Source: Patagioenas fasciata (lineage: Eukaryota; Chordata; Aves; Columbiformes; Columbidae). Taken from it: a stretch of DNA of 64,000 nt. The DNA lies in contig NC_092526.1 of assembly GCF_037038585.1 (NCBI RefSeq), forward strand, positions 39,877,501 to 39,941,500. The letters run 5' to 3'. The translations under genes were made by a program, and so were the position numbers. Numbering within the stretch: the stretch's first letter is position 1; the number at the start of each line of letters is the position of its first letter. A model generated the notes under the pieces. The model made no database searches. It worked only from the letters and a program-made list of their open reading frames with translations, and was not told the DNA's origin. Shown here piece by piece: positions 20,501 through 33,200 of the stretch.

Positions 20501-22801
20501 ACGGCTCCTGTGCCCAGGATCCGACCCCTCACATCAGCCACGCTGACGCCCTTGCTCGCCGTGGGCTGGGAGTGCCTGTTGCTGAAGTTCCCTATCCTCC
20601 TCCCTACCAGGAGTCCAGCCTGGTGCGGGAGTTCTCCATCAGCCTCTTCAGAGATGTGATGGACACTGTGGTGGGGAAAAACAAGAAGATGCTGAGGAAG
20701 ACAGTGAAGAGGGTCCTGGTCCCACTGTTCCTCCGTATGAATGACCAGAGCAAGAGCGTGGCCGAGGTGCAGTGACCAGAGTTGTTGGGAAGGCTGTGCT
20801 GCAGCAGCAGCCCAAGGCCACCCCACACGAGTCCCTGCAGGCTTCCCAGCTGTTCCTGCACATGTGGGAGGCCAGGGCTGTGAGTCCCCATCACTGCCCC
20901 CAGGTCTTTCAGCCCCCAGCGCTGTCCCCCAGGGCTGTGCCCAAGACACCCCCAGGTGTTTGGGCCAGAGACAAGCCCAGTCCCTGAGGGCAGGGTGGCC
21001 TCAGGAACAAAGTCCTGCTCACCCAGTTCCCTCTGCACTGGGCCAGCTCACTCGGTCTGTTCAGGGGGATGCAGCACTTACAAGGGCTGCAGAGCCAGCT
21101 TGTTCAGGTGTCCTGCTGGGAGATGCCCATGGGAGGTGCTGCTGGCTCCGTCCTGCCCCGGGGTCTCTGGGACTCCAGGCCTCGCTGACCGCAGCCATGG
21201 GCCCACAGCTCCTCTGCCCTTCAGGCTGCCCCCAGCCCTGGCGGCAGCTCAGCAGCTCTTGAGGATCTCTGTTCTGCTGGCCAACAGCATGAGACAGCTG
21301 AGGCAGGCTGCCACCTGCCCTGGGCACTGAACCCACTTCAGACTCCATCCCCTGATGCCTCTTCCCATAAGAGGCTGGGAACAGCTCAGAGCCGGGCCAA
21401 GAGGAGGGAGGGTGCCAGGTGTCTTCCCCTGGGCTGTGGTGCCATCTCCCAACCTCTGCTTCTCTGCAGGCCTCTAGGGACACCCTGCTGGTCTGTGCAG
21501 GGTTCCTGGGATGGAGGAACCTCAGCACCCTGGTCCGGACGCATCAGACACATCGCATTGGAGAGTGTTTGGTGAGAACTGGACGAGGGCTGCCCCAGGT
21601 GCCCCATGGGGAGGGCTGTGCAGCTGAGCCTCACCTGCCCTGTTCCAGCCCGGAGCCCACAGCCTAGAGCCACATCCTCCTTCCCTGCCTTCAAGCACAG
21701 AGCCCCCAAGGGCTCTTCTCCAGGCCCCTCTCCCTTCCCTGCCCCCAGGTGCTAAACAACACCCTGGCACATGTTGGCCCTGGCAGTGGGACAGAGGGCT
21801 TCTCTCTGAACCTCAGTCCCACGGGGCTCCTGTCTGGGAGGGAAGAGGCCACTCATAGGAGGGACTGGTCTGGGTGGTTGGGCAGATCAGACCCATGCCC
21901 TTGTGCTCTCACCAGCTCCAGCAGGACAGGAGCAGGCTGGAAGAACAGCTGTGTCAGAGCGTGCTGTATGTGAAGGACGCTCAGGCCACTGTGCGACTGG
22001 AGGCCGCCGGGTTCATCGGTGAGCCACAGCCCCTGGGGACCCTGTGCTGGCAGCCTGGCCCCCATCCCCACCACTCCACGGGCAGCAGGGGCGGCCCTGG
22101 GGCTGCCAGAGCCCCAGTGCCTCTAGGAGGGCCCAGCACGCAGGGGGCTCATTCGCTGGGAGCCTTGCTCAGCCCCAGCGGCCTCGGGTCCCGTCCTGCC
22201 CTGGGCCAGCCCTGCCCAGGCGTGCAGGGTGTGCACCCGAGCCGGCCGGGCTGGGGCCGTGCTGCCGGGAGCGGGCTGGGGAGCAGAGGCCTGACAGGAG
22301 CTCTGTGCACAGGGCTTGGCGCACGGTACCTGAAGAACAGAAGCAATAAGGAGGAGAAGCTGAATGAAATCACCAAAAGTGAGTGGGAGCCGTGCTGTGC
22401 TGGTGGGCAGGGGACAGGGCCTGGGCGGAGCGCTGCCATGCCTGGTCCTCCTCCAGGAAAGCGCTTCAGGGGCAGAGGACGTGTCAGGGGCACCTGGTGC
22501 GTCCCGGAGCAGCAGCTTCCAGCTGGTCTATCGCTCTCATCTGCTCCTCCTGGCCAGTGGAAGAGACGCCTGGGGCTGGCATGGTCCCGAGGGGACTCCT
22601 GGGGGTTTCTGCAGGCAGTGGGGACTCATCTGTGCTCTGCATCCCTCTCTTGCAGTCCTCCTGCCCTTGACAGAAGACGCTGATCCCTGCGTCAAGTACT
22701 TGGCGACTCATACTCTCTACAACCTACTGATAGAGTTCCGAAGACCAGAACGGAGCTGGTGGTTGCTGAGCTGCTGGATCTGTGGGAGCCAAAGAGAATA
22801 A
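17527..22801 (+). pseudogene. Gene A2, MROH-type pseudogene
   Basis: Exons: 17527-17647, [exon 2 absent], 18048-18197, 18403-18557, 18943-19090, 19586-19723, 20153-20328, 20611-20766, 21470-21571, 21916-22018, 22313-22378, 22656-22801. It is a near-exact copy of A1 at offset 13,401. It shares A1's loss of exon 2 and the 1-nt deletion in exon 7, and adds a TGG to TGA change at 19664-19666 in exon 6 (codon 27, in HPSWVML). Three independent frame lesions make it a pseudogene. The C-terminal exons 8-12 remain individually open. Confidence 0.82.
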
Positions 22802-23248
22802 ATTCTGTCTCAGAAATGGTCATATTTGAATATCTTTTTTTTTCACTAAAGCTGGAAGACAAAGCCCAGTCCCATGGTGTCCTTCCCAGGGCGACCACCC
22901 TGAGCGTGCCGAGCAGAGTCACTCCTGGCCTCTGCTGCTGCCCGCGGGACAGCACAGCTGGACCCAGGGTGTCCTGGCAACAAAGCCCCAGTGACCTGCT
23001 GGTCCCCATACTTCTGTATAACCTGACCAGGGCCCTTTAGCTGGACCCGCACGTCCTGCCGTTCCCACATCCCAGAGCTCCATCCTTGGGCATTCATGAG
23101 GGTACTGAAAGAAAAGAGACAGGCAGTGTGTCTGGGGAGCAGGAGGGGATTGGAGAGAGCAGGGAATCGGAGAAGCTTTGTCTGGAGCAGGCCTTAACTT
23201 GTAAGGATGCTTCCCTCCCATGGCAATGCCTCATAGACAAAGGGTTGG

Positions 23249-23347
23249 ATGTCCAACAGCAGCTCCATCATGCAGTTCCTCCTGGTGACATTCACAGACA
23301 CGCCCTACCTTGCGTCAAGGGTCAGGCGGCTGCAGAACCATAAGTGA
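23249..23347 (+). pseudogene. OR14-like N-terminal relic (unit 2)
   Basis: ATG at 23249 reads MSNSSSIMQFLLVTFTDT and stops after 32 residues, identical in this part to the unit 1 relic. Confidence 0.42.
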
Positions 23348-23606
23348 GGACACCCCAGGACTGGGCAGGGTTGGGGCCAGCGAGTGTGACCAGCTCCATG
23401 GCAGGGTCATGTCTGCTCAGCACGCTGGCAGCAGGGGTCCTGCGTGCAGGGGGATGGCAGAACGCTGGCTCAGCCTTTGTTCTGGGCACCCTGGAGCCCA
23501 GACACCCCCAGGGACATTGTGCTGGGGCAGCAGGCATGGGGTTGGACGGAGGGCAGAGTGCCTTGGGGCCCTTTCTACAGTCCTCCCTGCTCTCTCCTGT
23601 GCTTAG

Positions 23607-26366
23607 TTGGCAGCTGGTTAGCTGTCTATGGAGAGGAAGAGGAAGCCGTTCTCTGTATCCAGGATTTTGTCAAGAGCACAAAGAAGGTAAGCACGGTCCC
23701 TTCCCCGGCAGCTGTGCCTGTGTCTCCTGATGGCCGCCCAGCTCTGCTGCCAGCGTCTGGAGGGCTGCTGGCTGGGCAGAGAGGCTCTCCCCAGTGTCCC
23801 ACAAGGCACTGCACCCCCAGTGCTCTGATGGTGCTGGCCACGGGCTCCCCTCTCATGCTCTCCCTTTGTCTCCTGCCTGCCAGGATGAGGCCCAGAAGAC
23901 CTGTTTTCTACAGAGCATCCGCAGGCTGTGCAGATCTGCCAGGCACAAGGGCTTGTTGCAGGGCCTGGGCCTCTTCTGCCACAGCCAGAAGCTGGCAGAC
24001 AATATCAGGGTGAGGGGACAGCCAGAGGGTCCGGGGAAGGGGGAAAATGCCCCCGGGCACTGGCATGCTGTGCCGGCAGTGGTTAGAGCGGGGAGGGGCG
24101 GTGGCAAGCGGGCACAGATACCAAGTTTCCCCCGAGGGGACTCACTCGTGTGCTGCTGAGAAGCCCTGCCAGCGGATCCCCCAGCACCAGGGGCCGAAGG
24201 AAGGCGGACAGTCTGGGGACAGCACCAGGCTGGGGGCACAGGGGCTCTGCCAGCCCTGCACAACAGTGCCAGGTCTGCCTGCTCTGGGTGCTGGTGGCTG
24301 ACAGGTCCCACGGCGGTTCTGTTCTCCAGGCGGTGCTGCAAGAGGAGCCCAGGGACCACCTGGGCACAGCAGCAAGCCATGCTTGCCATCGCTGCCTTGA
24401 GGTACCTGCAGCCCTGCTTCGGCTGGCAGCTCTCCACAGCCAGAGGCCCTGGGCCAGTCTGAGGGGCATCTGCCATGCAGGCCAGTCCCACAGTCCCGTC
24501 TGCAGGGTTGCTGCTCTCCCTGCTCACACCTTGTCTGGAGGGCGCAGGACATCAGGACTGTCCTCTGGCCCAGGCTCAGGGAAGGGAAGGGAAGGGAAGG
24601 GAAGGGAAGGGAAGGGAAGGGAAGGGAAGGGAAGGGAAGGGAAGGGAAGGGAAGGGAAGGGAAGGGAAGGGAAGGGAAGGGAAGGGAAGGGAAGGGAAGG
24701 GAGAAGGTGCCTCCAGTCAGCGCTCCCCCCACAGCCTCCAACCTTCCCAGCATTTCTTACCCAGAGGTGCCTCCAGGCACTTCTCCCAGCACAGGTATTC
24801 CACAGGCCCCTCTCTCTCATTGCAGCACAGTGGAGACAGCGCTGGTGGACAAAAAAGAGGACCTCTTACACACCTGCTTCACCAGCGTCTTCTGGCTTCC
24901 TCCAAAAGTGGACATGCAGGGGCTGGACACTTCCCTTTACCACAAGGTAAGTGCTGGCTGAGCTACAGGAATTCTGGGGTCCCCTGGGTCCCCCGGACTG
25001 CCCTGTGCCCAGAGATGCCTGGACATGTAAGGCAGGGCAGGCTCTCAGCTCTGCTTTCCCACTCTGCTTCTGAAGCTGGGCTTTTCATCCCTGCTTTCCC
25101 CATGCTCTGCTGTCCCCAGTCCTCTCTCTGCCAGGAGCCAGCTCTGCCCCCAGCAGCCCTGTGCCAGGAGCCACCACGGTGCGTGGAGCCCTGCAGGCTC
25201 TGCCAGTGTCTCACCGTCATCTTTGTTCCAGCTGCTGGCCACCAGTGACATCACATCAGAGGATTTTGCTGTTCTGTACGATGCCTGGAGGTCTCGGAGA
25301 CATGCAAGGATGGACACGCTGTCACTGGTGCTATGAGGCCTCGTCACGCTGTCGCAGGGACCCGAGACAGTGACTGGGGCACAGTGAAGTGGAGCCAGGC
25401 TGGCAGCCTGGACCTCGGGCAGTGGATAACGTGGTGGTTTGGCTTTGGATGGCAGTCAGGGGGCGGGATGATGGCTCCAAACAGCTCCCCTGTCTTTGCT
25501 CTCCTGCCCTCCCTTCCCTCTCCCCGCTCTCCTCGCATCCCCATCAGTGCACTCGTGGCTCCCACTGGCCGGGAGGCTGCTACAGCAATTCTTGTGCCCA
25601 CGGCCGGGAAGCCGGATGGGAGGCTGGTGCTCAGTGACCAGTGCATGTTGGTCTTCAGCTGCTTCACACAAAGCAAATTGTGCGTTTCATATAAAAGAGC
25701 AAAATGGAGGTCCCGTTGGAAGATATCATGGAGACCCTGCAGTATGCCCGGGAAGATATCCAGACGAAGGCCCTACTTGTCATCAGAACCATGCTGGGTC
25801 ATATGAGGAGGAAGGAGGCCAGCTCCAGCACTCTGGAGCTGGCAGAGAAGCTCCTGCCACTCTTCAACAATGTAAGGCTGCTGCAGGAGCCTGAGCCGTG
25901 ATAACGGGCACACTGCAAGGAAATGTGCCCATCAGCCCAGCCCTGCAGTCAGCACTCAGGCAGGGCTGCTCCCCTCCTCGCTCCCCTGGGCTCTGCAGCC
26001 CAGTACAGCTTCTCCCTGACATGCTCATGCCTCCGGGCGACCTGAGACCCTGTGCTGGGTGCCAGCCCAGCCCCGCCGTGTGTGCCCCAGAGGCTTTGCC
26101 CAGGCTGAGCCTGCTCTCCTCCTCAGCGTGTCCCTGGGGAACTCTGCACTGCTGTGCCTGCTCTGGCTGGTGGCAAATGCTGAGTGACAATGGGAGCACT
26201 CGGGGGCACAGGTTTCCACCACCTTATAGAAACTTCTTGCATGACCTTGAACGGGCCCAGGGCTGTTCAGCTGCAGCTCCTGTTTTCAGTCCGTTCCCTG
26301 GCAGCTCAGACCATCCTCATCCTGCAATCTGCCAGGGGGCGGCTGACATCACAAGGGACCCTGTGA
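23607..26366 (+). pseudogene. Gene B2, MROH pseudogene lacking exons e and f
   Basis: Exons: a 23607-23686, b 23884-24009, c 24330-24401 (same frame change as B1), d 24826-24946, g 25232-25369, h about 25695-25871, i 26290-26366. Exons e and f are removed by a deletion whose join lies at about 25070 (ACTCTGCTTCTGAAGCTGGG). Exon g carries TGA at 25334-25336, and its donor is gtgact rather than gtgagt. Clearly non-functional. Confidence 0.8.
24579..24702. repeat. (GGGAA)n microsatellite, gene B2 intron, about 25 units
   Basis: Uninterrupted pentanucleotide array, roughly half the length of the unit 1 copy and lacking its AAAGG variant. Confidence 0.97.
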
Positions 26367-27019
26367 GCGCTGTGCTGCTGCTGGCCCTGCAAAGCCAGGG
26401 AGAGGCACAGCTCCCAAGGGGAAAACGGCTGTCTTTAATCAAAGGCGGATCAACAAGCCCAGTCTCTTGGCGGCCTTGGCACAGGGAGCGCCCTGGGCAT
26501 GCTGAGAAGACAGGGTCACTCCTGGCCTCTCCTGCTGCCTGCAGGAGAACTCATCCCTCTGCTGGTCTGGCCCCAGTCATGTTTTACAAGTTTACCCCGT
26601 GGGTTTCCCCCAAAAGAAGCCATGTTTGTTCACGCCCTGGGAAAGTCTGTTCTTCAGGGGGGCAGAGGGCCAAGGGGAAATGGCAGCCTCAGAGGAAGGA
26701 GGGCTGCCTGGAGAGCTGCCCGATGCCCTTCCATTCCAGCAGCTGCGCACCACAAGCTGATCCAGGGTGCCCTGGCGGCAGAGCCCCAGCTGCCCCACAG
26801 GACCACAAAAACCCAGAGGGGAGCAGGACGAGAGAACCTTTTGGCAACCTGCCCTCTCCTCAGACAGCCCAGGGCACCAAGAGGCACCCGCGCTCTGCCA
26901 AGCTGGAGAGCCTCCATTCGCCCCACTACACAGAGGCGGCAGCCACCTGTGTGCTCTGGGCCGGCACAGCCTTGGCCATGTGCCAGGGGAAGACTCCGTG
27001 TCCCTCGCTTCAGTGTCCT

Positions 27020-28613
27020 GACCTGGAAAGCCTCATTTTTAGGGCCAAAATGCTCATTTTTAGGGTCTCGACCCGTCTTTCATTGGCCAGAGTTGCTTCT
27101 TCGTGGGACACTGTTCAAGTTGCAGAACCTAATCCCTCATTTTTAAGGGCAGAAATTCTTGTTTCGAGGTCCAACGCTACATTTCTTCCATCCACAGCCT
27201 CATTTATGCTTTCCAAAGTCTTTGTTTTGGCTTCCAAAGCCTCGTTTGAGGTTCCCAAGCCTCATGCTTCCAGTCCAAAGGCTCAGCTGTGCTTTGCAAA
27301 GTCTCCTTTAGAGAGTCCAAAGCTGCAACTGGAGTTTCCAAAGCCTCACTTTCAGGCTGCAAAGCATCATTTTTGGGATCCAGTCAGGTGTTTTGAGGGC
27401 CCAAGACACATCTGGACTGTCAAACCTTGATTTTAATGACCCAAAGCCACATTTGCAGGTCCCAAAACCTCACATTTAGTGTCCAGACCCTCATTTATGA
27501 TGGGAACAGCTATCCCGTGTCTTTACAAAGTGGAGTGCAACAGACTTAGAGGTTTCACCAGTCAGTTAACAGGGAATGTTGTTGGGGACACACTGTGGCA
27601 GTTTCCTGATATCGGGCCTGTGGGAAACTACAAGAGTCCACCGCGTGGGAACAAGCGCTGGTGGAGAAACACAAGCAGCAAGGACTGTGTACAGCTTGAT
27701 ACATCGAGGACAGAGGGATTGATACAGGATGATACATCAAGGAACGGGGGGTAACTTGTGACAGACCACAAAATGCTTTTATGGCAGCAGCTTTGGTGGG
27801 AAAGCAAAACGTATCCTGTATGTAACGCCAGACTTAGCAAATCAGCAACACTTGAGCAAGCACCCCAGTCAGTGTAAATACAAGCCTGAATTTGTAATAA
27901 ACGTCTCTCTTCGCATCTCAAAAAGGGAGTCCATGGCTCCTTCGCTACGCACAGAGCGGGTATTGCTGGGGGAATAACGAAAGGCGTATCGGAAATCTTG
28001 CACCCCCCAAGCACCTCAGCTGATGGGGAAAGGAGAAGGAATCACCTGAGCCCGGGGATCAGGACAAACAGGGCTTTGGAGAGAGCCCACGGGGACTCCT
28101 GTGGGCTCGCTCTTTATTCAAATACAGTTTCTTTTGGTCGGTTGCTTGATTTTTGTTTGTTTGTTTCTTTCTTTTACGACTCATTCTCCTCTCTCAACAT
28201 TTACCTCTAGTGAAGCCCATTTGTCTACATCTCTAAATTCCAAACCCCACTTTCAAAGTCCAAAGACTCATCTTAAGGGCCCAAAGCATCATTTTTAAGG
28301 CCCAAAGTCTGATTTTGGTCGTACAAAGCCGCATGTCTAGAGTAAAGCTTCCTTTCTAGAATTCAGCCTGCAATTGTGAGGGCCTCAGTTTCAGCCTCCA
28401 AACACCCATTTTAGGGTGAAAAGCCCCAGATTTTCATACCAAAGCACCATTCTAGGGAACAAATCCTCCTCATTTTAGGGGTCAAAATCTCAGTTTCATT
28501 TTCAAAGCTCCACTTTTAGCACCCAAGCCACATCTTGAAGACCCAAACCCTTCTTTTGAGGGTCCAAGCTCTCACTTATGTGCTCCAAACCCCTCTTTCC
28601 CAGCACTAAGCCT
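27020..28613. repeat. Spacer minisatellite with LTR-like insertion (unit 3)
   Basis: Left array to about 27501, LTR-like block about 27502-28210, right array about 28211-28613. It carries private changes, such as CATTTATGC near 27205 where other copies have CATTTTTGC. Confidence 0.75.
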
Positions 28614-28662
28614 CCACTGCAGTGTCCAAGGCCTCTTCCAGTGACCGAAGCTGCAGTTTTAC

Positions 28663-28953
28663 GGCCGGTAAGGAACCATCATGCCTTGCGGGAAAACGGC
28701 ATCTGGAGGACAAGCTGTCTGACCCGCCATTGGCTGGGAGGAGCCAAGCCGTAATCCCAGACAGCCAATCAGAGGAAAGAGCGCCGCAGGAAAGGGCGGG
28801 CACCTGCGCAGAGCAGCTGCCCCAGCCACCAGCAGAGCTGCACCGTGGGTGAAGGGCGGGACTGCAGCACAGCAGCTGACAGACCTGGGGGCCAATCAGA
28901 GGCAGAATCACCTGAGCAGAGGGCGGGCCCGAGCCACAGCACTGGCACTGCGG
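28663..28953 (+). promoter_or_regulatory. CCAAT/GC-box promoter region (unit 3)
   Basis: Inverted ATTGG near 28729, CCAATCAGAGG near 28765 and again near 28892, GC boxes near 28794 and 28921. The leader donor at 29035 is GG not GT. This copy is followed by a unit-specific segment holding a separate TATA-type promoter, so this block may be redundant here. Confidence 0.5.
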
Positions 28954-29649
28954 CACCTGGTGTTCACATGGAATGCCAGGTGTGATCCACCTTGTACGGA
29001 AAAGTTCAGTATCTGCACTCACGATTCTCAAGAGGGAAGGCTTAGCATGGCATTATTATAGTTTTGTCTGAGTTTTTTTATATTCTTCCACCCATCTCGT
29101 GAGTGGGTTTTTAAGTGTAGAAATTCTAATATTGATGGCTGAAATTGTGAAGACTCTTGAGACAGGAGAGGCAAAAGTACTCATCTCTCTGTGGCTCAGT
29201 GCATAGTCAGAACAGCCCTGATGAGGCGGGAAAAGTCATCCTGATAATGTTTGTTAATTTACGTCCCATTGCCCACGCAGAAAACTCAGAGTAGCAGACT
29301 GAAAGAACAGGATCCTTCCCTTCCAGGTAGCCCCTGCCTTGCCATTCTCCTTTAAACACCACCTGGGAATCTCCTTTAGTGATCTGAAGCACCCCTCTGG
29401 TGCATTTGCTGCTGAGTCCATGAATGTCAGACCCTGAGAGGAAGTCGAAGAAACATCTCAAGAAGTCAAAGTCAGATTCAAACTCCCAAGTTTCTTGTAG
29501 TGTTAATGGGAGGAACACTACTGAGAATCCATCTGCAGGGTCTGGGTAGAGAAGAAAAGTGGAAGCAGAGATGACAGATCAGGAAAAGCAAAGTAAAGGT
29601 GACTCTGATGGGGAGTGAACATGGATGTGCTGCATGAACGCTGCAGGCT

Positions 29650-29798
29650 GGGGAAGAGCGGCTGGAGAGTGCCTGGAGATAAAAGGACCTGGGGGTGTTG
29701 GTGACAGCGTGAGCCAGTGTGTGCCCAGGTGGCCAAAAAGGCCACCAGCATCCTGGCTTGTATCAGGAATGGTGCGGCCAGCAGGACCAGGGAAGTGA
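29650..29798 (+). mobile_element. CR1 LINE fragment, sense
   Basis: The stretch around GTGCCCAGGTGGCCAAAAAG, then GCATCCTGGCTTGTATCAG and CCAGCAGGACCAGGGAAGTG, is the well-known conserved part of avian CR1 ORF2 near its 3' end. It is truncated at both ends and holds no intact frame. Confidence 0.8.
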
Positions 29799-29802
29799 CC
29801 GT

Positions 29803-29900
29803 TCCCTGTCAGCAGATCAAACACTCCCACCCAATTTGTTGTCACCTGCAAATTTACTAAGGGTGCACTCAATCCCTTCATCCAGATCATTGATAAAGAG
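29803..29900 (-). mobile_element. CR1 LINE reverse transcriptase fragment, antisense
   Basis: On the minus strand the bases read [20 protein letters not shown], which matches the CR1 reverse transcriptase segment around its FADD motif, with one aspartate changed to glycine and a stop soon after. It abuts the sense CR1 fragment head to head, so the two are separate insertions or an inverted rearrangement. Confidence 0.75.
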
Positions 29901-30123
29901 ATGAAACAGAACTGCCCTTGATGCATCCAGCAGCAGGTACAGCGAGTGATGCCATCACCAGCTGAGGTACCATCACAGGTGGAGTAACCATGGGACATGA
30001 AGCTATTGACACAGATACAGCTGAAGAGAAGGTTACAGAGAGCAGCACAGATGCTGATACAGGTGCTGTTACACCTACAGGTCCACCCCGCAGCGGACGC
30101 CCTGCCCCTCCCGGCCTGGGTGG

Positions 30124-30210
30124 TGCGTCACAGTGAGGCCCTTTGTGACCCGCTCTGTGACACCACACGGTGCTATATACAGGCGGCGCGACCGCAGCCC
30201 TGCACTGTCT
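30124..30210 (+). promoter_or_regulatory. TATA-type core promoter of gene A3
   Basis: TATATA at 30174-30179 sits about 30 bases before the shared GCAGCCCTGCACTG leader, a correct distance for a start site near 30205. Just upstream are TGCGTCA (30124-30130), a CRE/AP-1-like site, and two TGTGAC words (30144 and 30156). None of the other units has this block. It is followed by the normal leader and the acceptor before the A3 start codon. Confidence 0.6.
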
Positions 30211-33200
30211 GTCAAGACAGCGACGGGACAGGACAGGAGAGCGGAGCTGGCGAGGAGACCCCGAGCACAGCCCACGACTTTCATTGCCAGTCCCGGCACT
30301 TCAGAGCACAGAGGCCTTTGCCTGAAGTTCCCCCTTCCCCAACAGGACAGAGGACTTTCCCTTAAGTTCCCGTCCTTCCCCCTCACTTCCCTGCATTTCA
30401 CAGGATGGCAGAGAGACCAACTCCCAGGACCCCAAGGGTGGCCTGGGAAGACATGGAGGCTTCCCAGAAGAGCAGCTCTCTGCTGGACGTCTGCAAGGTC
30501 CCCACGGTCCAGCTGATGCAGACCGGTGAGTGCAGGGCTGCCTCGGGGCTGCGCAAGGGTCCAGGCCAGTGAACAAACGGGCCAGTGAGTGCAACCAGCT
30601 CGATGCCAGGATCACGTTTCCTCGGCACAGTGGCAGCACGGTCCTGCAGGTGGGGGACATGGCGGTGCTTGACCACCAGGGCTGCCCAGGACCAGCTGGG
30701 AGCTGGCCCCAGCACAGCCACCCTCCTCAGCCGTGCTGAGCTTAAAGATCTTTTCATGGTTGGGGAAGCTTGTTGGCAAAGATGCTGTGCCCAACTGACT
30801 CTTCTGTGTTTCCCCTCCATGCAGGTGAGACACTGCCAGAGGAGAACCCAAAGCATCCAGAGCTCCAACCTGAATGGGATTCTGTGAGCATCTGGTCAAT
30901 TTCTTCACTCCACCACAATATCAATATGGTCAAGGTAACGAGCTCCCCCGCCTTGTGTCAGGAGACATGTGTGAGCAAAGTGACCCAGAATCAGCAGGGT
31001 TGGCATGGCCTCACTGTCCCTGATGAGAGGTTTCCTGCTCTCCCCAAGTAGGGACTGTCTGAGGGTGGCACTCCAGTGTCTCAGCAGCCGCTCCAGCCGC
31101 CCTGGACACCAGGGAACCCTGGTTCCCTGCAGGGCAAACACATGATGCCCATGATCCCAACACTCCTCCCTCAACCCGGGGAACCTCTGCTCTAATCCTG
31201 CCCCCTCAAGTGATGGCAGAGGCTGTTCCCAGCTTCCCTGCAGGCACTGCTGACAGCACTGCCAGGCATCTCTGGCCAGAGCTGCTCGTGCTGCTCAGCC
31301 AAGCAGCACCAGCAGTGTGGTCAGCACAATGTGTCTTCCCTCCCTTCCTTCCTCCTGTAGGTGTTTGGAGAAAACCGCCAGCCTGCTCAGATGACGGACA
31401 TTCTCATGGTGGCCATTGAGGCCTTGACAGCAGAGGACATCTGCGACAGGCAGATGGGCAGTAGGGTCCTGGACACGGCCATGGGAGACTCGGCCTTCTG
31501 GATGACAGATGTAAGTGCCCTGTGGCTGGACTGTCCTGTCCGCGAGCCCTGTCAGGCCTTGTCCTTCCCTCCTTCCCTAAAGCAGCTCTCTCGGGCACCT
31601 GAAGCCATTTCAAGACAGCAGAGAAGGATGGGGAGGGCAGCGGTTTCAGTGGCAGCTTGGGGAATGGCTGCAGCAGCACCAGGGGCTGCAGCATCCTCAC
31701 CCGTGTCACATCCAGGTGCCAAAGCTCATGAGATACATCTACAAAAACATTGAGGGCGTCTCCACGGAGCCAGCCCGGCACAGCCTGGACTCACTCCTCC
31801 TCCTGCTGACCGAGCGGTGTCCCAGGGAAGTGGTGAGGAGCCTGTTGGAGATCTCTCCAACATGTGACAGGTACTGGCCCTGACAGCCCTGGGGGCTTGT
31901 TCCCTGTGGGGAGGAGGGCACAGGGATTCTCTGGCTGCCAGACCCACAGAAAAGTGCAGGACATCCCCGAGGAGCAGGGCCTCCATCCCACCCATGTCCC
32001 AGCCCCACTGGGTCAGCCAGGCCCGCAGCAGCCAAAACTGGCCAACCTGGAGCCCAGAGCCACCATGCTCCTCCCTGCCCAAAGGGGAACACCACCTCAG
32101 GCCCCCTCCTGCTGCCCAGGCAGGGCAACCCAGGCACCTGAAGCAAAAATGGTGGGCAGGGCCAGGGCTGCAGCACCGCCTGGCTATGGAAGACCTGGCT
32201 TGGACATGCTGCCCTGGCCGAGTCAGCCCCGCTGACGGGCGCTCTGGCTCTGCAGCGCTGCCCTGGCCATGTGGGAGGTGATGATCTCCTTGCCTGGGAC
32301 TTTGTGGAGCGTCTTGACCGAGCTGCGCAGCGTGCTCCAGGACCTGCGTCGGGACAAGGTGTTCAGCTGTGCCATGGAGGACGCCTCTACCTGTCTCTTG
32401 GCTGTGAGTGTCCACGCTCATCTTCAGGGCTGTGCCTGCCTCCGCGGGGAACCAGGCACAGCCCCCTCCCCGTCTGTCGGCCTCCGAATGGCCAGCTCCC
32501 CCAGGACATATGGCCACGGCCTCTCAGGGTCAGCAGGACCCTGCCCAGCACCACCAGACCCTGTGCCAGAGCCTGGGGCTGCCCCGTGCAGTTTCAGCCC
32601 TGGTGAAAACACAGCACGTCTGCCCCTGCCCAGGCAGCACTGTGCTCACCCCCACCTGCATTGCCCTGCCCGGCTCTGCCCCCTGGAAACCTGGGGCAGG
32701 GACAGAGAAAGGGGCAGAAGCCAGAGACAGCCCAGTTGCTGGGCCTGGGGCAGAGGCACGGTCTCTGCACGGGCTGAGGGCCTTCAGCTCTGGGCAGAGG
32801 AGACACTTGCCACCCGCCTTGTCGTGCCTCCTTCGTGCCAACGCAGTGGAGGGAGCCCCGCTGGCTCTGCTGGTCTCTCACTGCAGCCTTCACTTCAGCT
32901 GCTGCTGCGCACTGACTTCGGATCAAAGAAGTTTGCTGCCCTCTACAAAACCAAGAGTTTCCAGAGGCATCCAAGTTGGGTGATGCTCTTGGTGGTGCTC
33001 GAGAGCCTCATCACGCTTTCAAAGGCACATATGATGGTGAGTGAGGCACATTCAGCTGGAGCCACGTTGGCAGCTGGGGGCTGGAGCAGTGGGTAATGAG
33101 TTGGCTTGGCCTCGGTGGGAGTCTGAATGTGGAGTGATGGCTCCAGTGCCCCTCTCTCCTATGGAGGGGGCTGGTGGGTGCCTGGGGAGCCCTCCAGGCA

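Larger units (their letters stand above)
15380..27501 (+). repeat. Tandem unit 2 (12,122 bp)
   Basis: Shorter than unit 1 by exactly 1,279 bp, accounted for mainly by a deletion in gene B2 that joins the intron after exon d to the intron after exon f near 25070, with minor differences in microsatellite length. Contains A2, the olfactory relic at 23249 and B2. Confidence 0.88.
29211..30190. other. Unit 3-specific segment replacing the usual leader sequence
   Basis: After GTGCATAGTCAG all other units continue with about 226 bp ending at ACCGCAGCCCTGCAC; unit 3 has about 980 bp of different sequence between the same two anchors. It contains two CR1 pieces, a TATA-type core promoter at its 3' end, and about 430 bp (29211-29640) I do not recognise, which has a 103-codon minus-strand open frame (29207-29518) without known motifs. 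Either the other units lost an ancestral promoter or unit 3 gained this block. Confidence 0.75.
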
